A stretch of 64,000 nucleotides of DNA from Ailurus styani (Eukaryota; Chordata; Mammalia; Carnivora; Ailuridae), in NCBI GenBank assembly GCA_002007465.1, contig LNAC01000759.1:268260-332259 (forward strand). The letters run 5' to 3'. This document shows, piece after piece, positions 61,169-64,000 of the stretch (its first letter is position 1; each line of letters begins with the position of its first letter). The notes beneath the pieces are model-generated. The model saw only the letters and a program-made list of their open reading frames with translations, did no database searches and was not told the DNA's origin. Both the position numbers and the translations under genes were made by a program.

Positions 61169-61374
61169 TTTTTTTTTTAAAGGTTGTATTTATTTATTTA
61201 TTTGACAGAGATAGAGAGAGAGATCACAAATAGGCAGAGAGGCAGGCAGAAGGAGAGGGGGAAGCAGGCTCCCTGCTGAGCAGAGAGCCCGATGCGGGGC
61301 TCCATCCCAGGACCCTGAGATCATGACCTGAGCCGAAGGCAGAGGCTTAACCCACTGAGCCACCCAGGTGCCCC
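61169..61374 (-). repeat. Young CAN-SINE, 17-base duplication
   Basis: Full-length, in ALG5 intron 3. Perfect GGACATAAGAAATTTCT at 61152-61168 and 61375-61391. Confidence 0.96.
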
Positions 61375-61628
61375 GGACATAAGAAATTTCTGTTTGTTCT
61401 TTCTGTTTGTTCTGGGTTCACCCACCTGCTTCTGGAAGCAGGGAGCTACATGCTGGGCTTGCTTGCTAATACCTGAGGGCAGGCAGCAAGCTGAGCACGG
61501 GAGGCCCGGTGACCTTGATGGCGACGGCGAGCACTGCCTCTCGGAGCAGATCTAGCCTGTGATCTACAAGTTGGTGATCTAGTCTAGTTTTAATTAGAGA
61601 CATCATATTGAAGGAAAAAACATGATAC

Positions 61629-61675
61629 CTGTCTCTCTTCTAGATAGCCCAGAGCTTCATCCATCATTATAGGCA
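61629..61675 (-). CDS. ALG5: ALG5 exon 3
   Basis: The 47-base exon has acceptor TTCTTTAAG and donor GTATCA. It completes Leu80 and encodes PIMMDEALGYLEERQ (81-95), the first helix after the PSYNEE loop. The phase-1 to phase-0 join with exons 2 and 4 is exact. Human reads LPVMMDEALSYLEKRQ here (from memory), so the differences are conservative. Confidence 0.95.
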
Positions 61676-62056
61676 CTTAAAGAAATAAAAAAAAGTATGA
61701 AAAATTGCTTTTGAAAAATGATATATCAAGCCCCCAAACAAGGAGTTTACATATGGAAATAGTCTGAATAGTCTAACAAGCCTCTCTGGGACTGCCCCCC
61801 AATAGCCCTCCCCATCTGGAAGGTCTGTTTTCTGTTTACGTCTGGCTTATTGCTTCTCTAGAACACTGCAGTCCTATGACTTCATCATGCTGACCCTATT
61901 CTTTACAGCTAGTATTTGTTTCCCCTCTTATGAACTACAACTGCCAACTATGCATTCACCACAGCCCACATCTATTAATGTTCTGGCAAAGACAATAAAT
62001 TCCATATTTTAAATTTCCTTTTCTTCCCAATGCCCAGAAAATGAAATCGGGCTTAC
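61676..62056 (-). other. ALG5: ALG5 intron 2
   Basis: A short 381-base intron with donor GTAAGC and acceptor TTCTTTAAG. No repeat was recognised. Confidence 0.9.
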
Positions 62057-62228
62057 ACCGTTTTTCTTCATTGTATGAAGGCACGACAACAGAGAGCTGT
62101 TTGGTAGCTGAGTCCCATATGCTAGGCAATGTTTCCTTCTGTCCTCTGGCATTTAAGAAGAACTTCTCTTCTTCATGTTGATGGAGGTGTGGCATTTTCG
62201 TAGCAGTTACAAACGCAACAAAGGAAAT
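62057..62228 (-). CDS. ALG5: ALG5 exon 2: end of membrane anchor and start of the GT2 domain
   Basis: The 172-base exon encodes residues 23-79 plus the first base of Leu80. The acceptor is CTTCTAG before ATTTCC and the donor is GTAAGC at 62051-62056. It starts with ISFVAFVTATKMP, the end of the N-terminal hydrophobic anchor. A charged linker (HQHEEEKFFLNARG) follows, then the beta strand and loop SVVVPSYNEEKR that opens the nucleotide-sugar binding fold of GT2 enzymes. The internal Met at about residue 34 is not the start, because the upstream residues match the anchor of the human protein and the exon has a good acceptor before them. Confidence 0.97.
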
Positions 62229-64000
62229 CTAGAAGTAGGTATGTTAAACAAGAAATTATGCTATGTTGACTTTTTTAAAGATCTGTTATCTAAGAATACA
62301 ACATTTACATGATTTCTTCTTTTTTTGGTGGATATTTGCTTTTTGCTTTTAGTCCATTAACTGGACTGGAGGTAACAACAAAATTCAAATCCCTTACTTC
62401 TGAACTAATTATTGTCCTTTCTTCCATTGGTAAGGAACTAATGACTTCGGAGGTTCCCAATCTCTTCCCACCTGTCATCCCCAGGCTTCTGTCATCCCAG
62501 ATTTAATAGGGAAGTCACTAAGAAATGCAATCTATTTTAAGATGCCCTGAATCCCCAATCCCTGGCAAACACATGGTTAGGTCCCATTCCAACCTGGAGC
62601 CTATATGTGACAGATGATTAAATTCACAGTGCAGGTGGAATGTATGGAGTGAGGGAAGATCTCCCATCTAGGACCAGACTGACCCAGTGTATGAAGGGAA
62701 GACCCCTCTATCCCCATAGTAGGGACCAGTAATGCTTAAGAACATATTCTTGACACTTATCCCAGATTCAAATTCAGAATACATTATTTTTTGAAGTAAA
62801 GTATCAAACTTGTAGGCTCTGGCATTATGCACTACTAACATTAGATAGCTCCCTTCCATATTTATTTGGGAACTAACTTTGGAAATAACTATTCTTTGTA
62901 ACATTGTTTCTACTGGCACACTTTCTGCTTTTAAAACAGTCAATTCATAAATTTTTGGAATGCTACTCATTTTTAATGTGGTGACCATTTATAATATTCC
63001 ATTGGGTACATACTGAAATTGAATTTGCTCTGATTAGTAGGAGCATGGAGGCAGTATCGCGACTAGTGGTTATGAGTTCCTATTCTGCACCCCAGTGTTC
63101 AGATTGTTTTCTAAATTTAGTTTCCTACTAAGAGGAATCAGTGCTCTTTGTAAGATGCCAGAGAATCATCTCATTATTTTGAAAACTTGCCTTTTATCTT
63201 ACCTTTTATATATGAAAGATATTTCAGACTAATTGAATAGCTGAGAATGAAATTTTTTTTCATTACAGAATTCCAGGTAATACATGAAAAAGGAATGATA
63301 CAATTAGAATATTGCACTTTGCAACCCCCAGAGAAATAACGGATTTAGGTCAACAAACTATATAATTGGTGAGTCAGGCTAACAAAACTCCTGAACCCCT
63401 GGATCCATCTTAACAACAGAGAAAATCAGATATTACAAGTCCTCTGATATGATACAAGAGGAAGTATTCAGCATCAGTCACATACTTCTTTTGATTAAAA
63501 AACTCAAACATGCATTGATTAAGTCTTTTAATGTCACCACCAATTTACAGGAAATTCAGGGGACAGAGTAAGATGTTAAAAGTCACCAACGGGATGCAAT
63601 CAATAAAATTCAGATTCTGAGAAATTCTACAGGACAAACAGCCACTTATTAAAGACAAGGGAAAAAAAACAACAAAGGAGAAATTGTTACAAATTAAGAT
63701 ACTGAAGACATCAATAGAGTGCTAAGTGTTTAATGCTTAATCAAACAAATGACTATACTAAAACATACATGAGGCATCTGAACTGATAGGATGTTTGAAA
63801 TCACTGAATAATGGTTAAAATTTTTAAGAATCCATTATGACTTTATTATGGCTATACTTAATAAAGGGGGGTCTTTAGAGATAAATGCTGAGGGTTTAGA
63901 AATAGAGTGTTATGTCTTGGATTTGCTTCAAAATAATTCAGAAAGGAAGCGGGATGAAGAAGAGTATGTATGGAAAGTGGATATATATGAAACTAGTTTT
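62229..64000 (-). other. ALG5: ALG5 intron 1 (partial)
   Basis: This stretch lies upstream of the exon 2 acceptor. No GC-rich exon 1 or CpG island is present, so the ALG5 promoter lies beyond 64000. From about 63300 to the edge the sequence resembles the 3' UTR of an old L1. The rest shows no feature I can name. Confidence 0.85.
63300..64000 (+). mobile_element. Old L1 3' UTR-like sequence, continues past the edge
   Basis: GAAATCACTGAATAATGGTT and GATAAATGCTGAGGGTTTAG resemble the 3' UTR of L1M elements. It runs off the right edge. Confidence 0.4.

Larger units (their letters stand above)
60095..61628 (-). other. ALG5: ALG5 intron 3
   Basis: This 1.5-kb intron holds one young CAN-SINE (61169-61374) and one short old CAN-SINE (60605-60715), both in the gene's orientation. 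A small GC-rich patch at about 61485-61540 has several CG pairs but is too short to call an island. Confidence 0.85.
27799..62228 (-). other. ALG5: ALG5 gene, exons 2-10 (exon 1 outside the window)
   Basis: This gene encodes dolichyl-phosphate beta-glucosyltransferase, a GT2-family ER membrane enzyme. It transfers glucose from UDP-glucose to dolichyl phosphate, giving the Dol-P-Glc donor used by ALG6, ALG8 and ALG10 to build the N-glycan precursor. Nine coding exons were joined on the minus strand by consensus splice sites: 62057-62228, 61629-61675, 60026-60094, 58352-58444, 54109-54222, 42170-42229, 36063-36214, 30288-30373 and 27799-27914. They give 302 codons without a stop or frameshift. 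The human protein is 324 residues, so the missing 22 N-terminal residues match the size expected for exon 1. Residue numbers in the exon entries assume that length. Order and strand relative to the CpG island fit human 13q13.3 (SMAD9-ALG5). Confidence 0.97.

Noticed and set aside
61485..61540. GC-rich patch in ALG5 intron 3 as a possible CpG island or alternative promoter
   Set aside because: Too short (about 55 bases) with few CG pairs. No promoter element is visible.
62668..62988. 106-codon open frame on the minus strand in ALG5 intron 1
   Set aside because: No family resemblance, no splice sites joining it to ALG5, and it lies in AT-rich intronic sequence. Most likely chance.

Overview
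This window is mammalian nuclear DNA from a caniform carnivore, most likely a mustelid. The main clue is more than 35 tRNA-Lys-derived CAN-SINEs with the GGGCGCCTGGGTGGCTCAG head and AATAAAATCTTTAAA tail. Many belong to a subtype (GTGGGTTAAAGCCTCTGC head, TACTTGTAATCTCTCTCTGTGTC tail) that I associate with mustelids rather than dogs or seals. The subtype assignment is from memory, not a search.

One protein-coding gene is proven by sequence. ALG5 (dolichyl-phosphate beta-glucosyltransferase) lies on the minus strand. Exons 2 to 10 run from 62228 down to the stop codon at 27799. All nine exons have consensus splice sites and matching phases, and together encode 302 residues. Exon 1 (about 22 residues, the start of the membrane anchor) lies beyond the right edge. 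The reading frame has no breaks.

A CpG island at about 12.17-13.35 kb, broken by a 520-base assembly gap, is the only promoter-like region. In human, SMAD9 lies just 3' of ALG5 on the same strand. The island is therefore probably the SMAD9 promoter and first non-coding exon, and 1-12 kb is probably SMAD9 intron 1. No SMAD9 coding exon is visible.

Layout: 1-12 kb, inferred SMAD9 intron with MIR and SINEs. 12-13.4 kb, CpG island and gap. 13.4-27.7 kb, intergenic, dominated by one old nearly full-length antisense L1 (about 16.2-21.8 kb) and a complete Tigger-type element. 27.7-62.2 kb, ALG5. 62.2-64 kb, ALG5 intron 1. Other old repeats are L2, MIR, L1 3' ends, a second complete Tigger-like element and hAT elements.

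I found no novel biological system. The best second-look items are a CAN-SINE carrying an apparent 3' transduction, a gap in the presumed SMAD9 promoter, a SINE next to the ALG5 polyadenylation site, a C-terminal KKMN signal in ALG5, and a possible unannotated exon near 3.0-3.15 kb.
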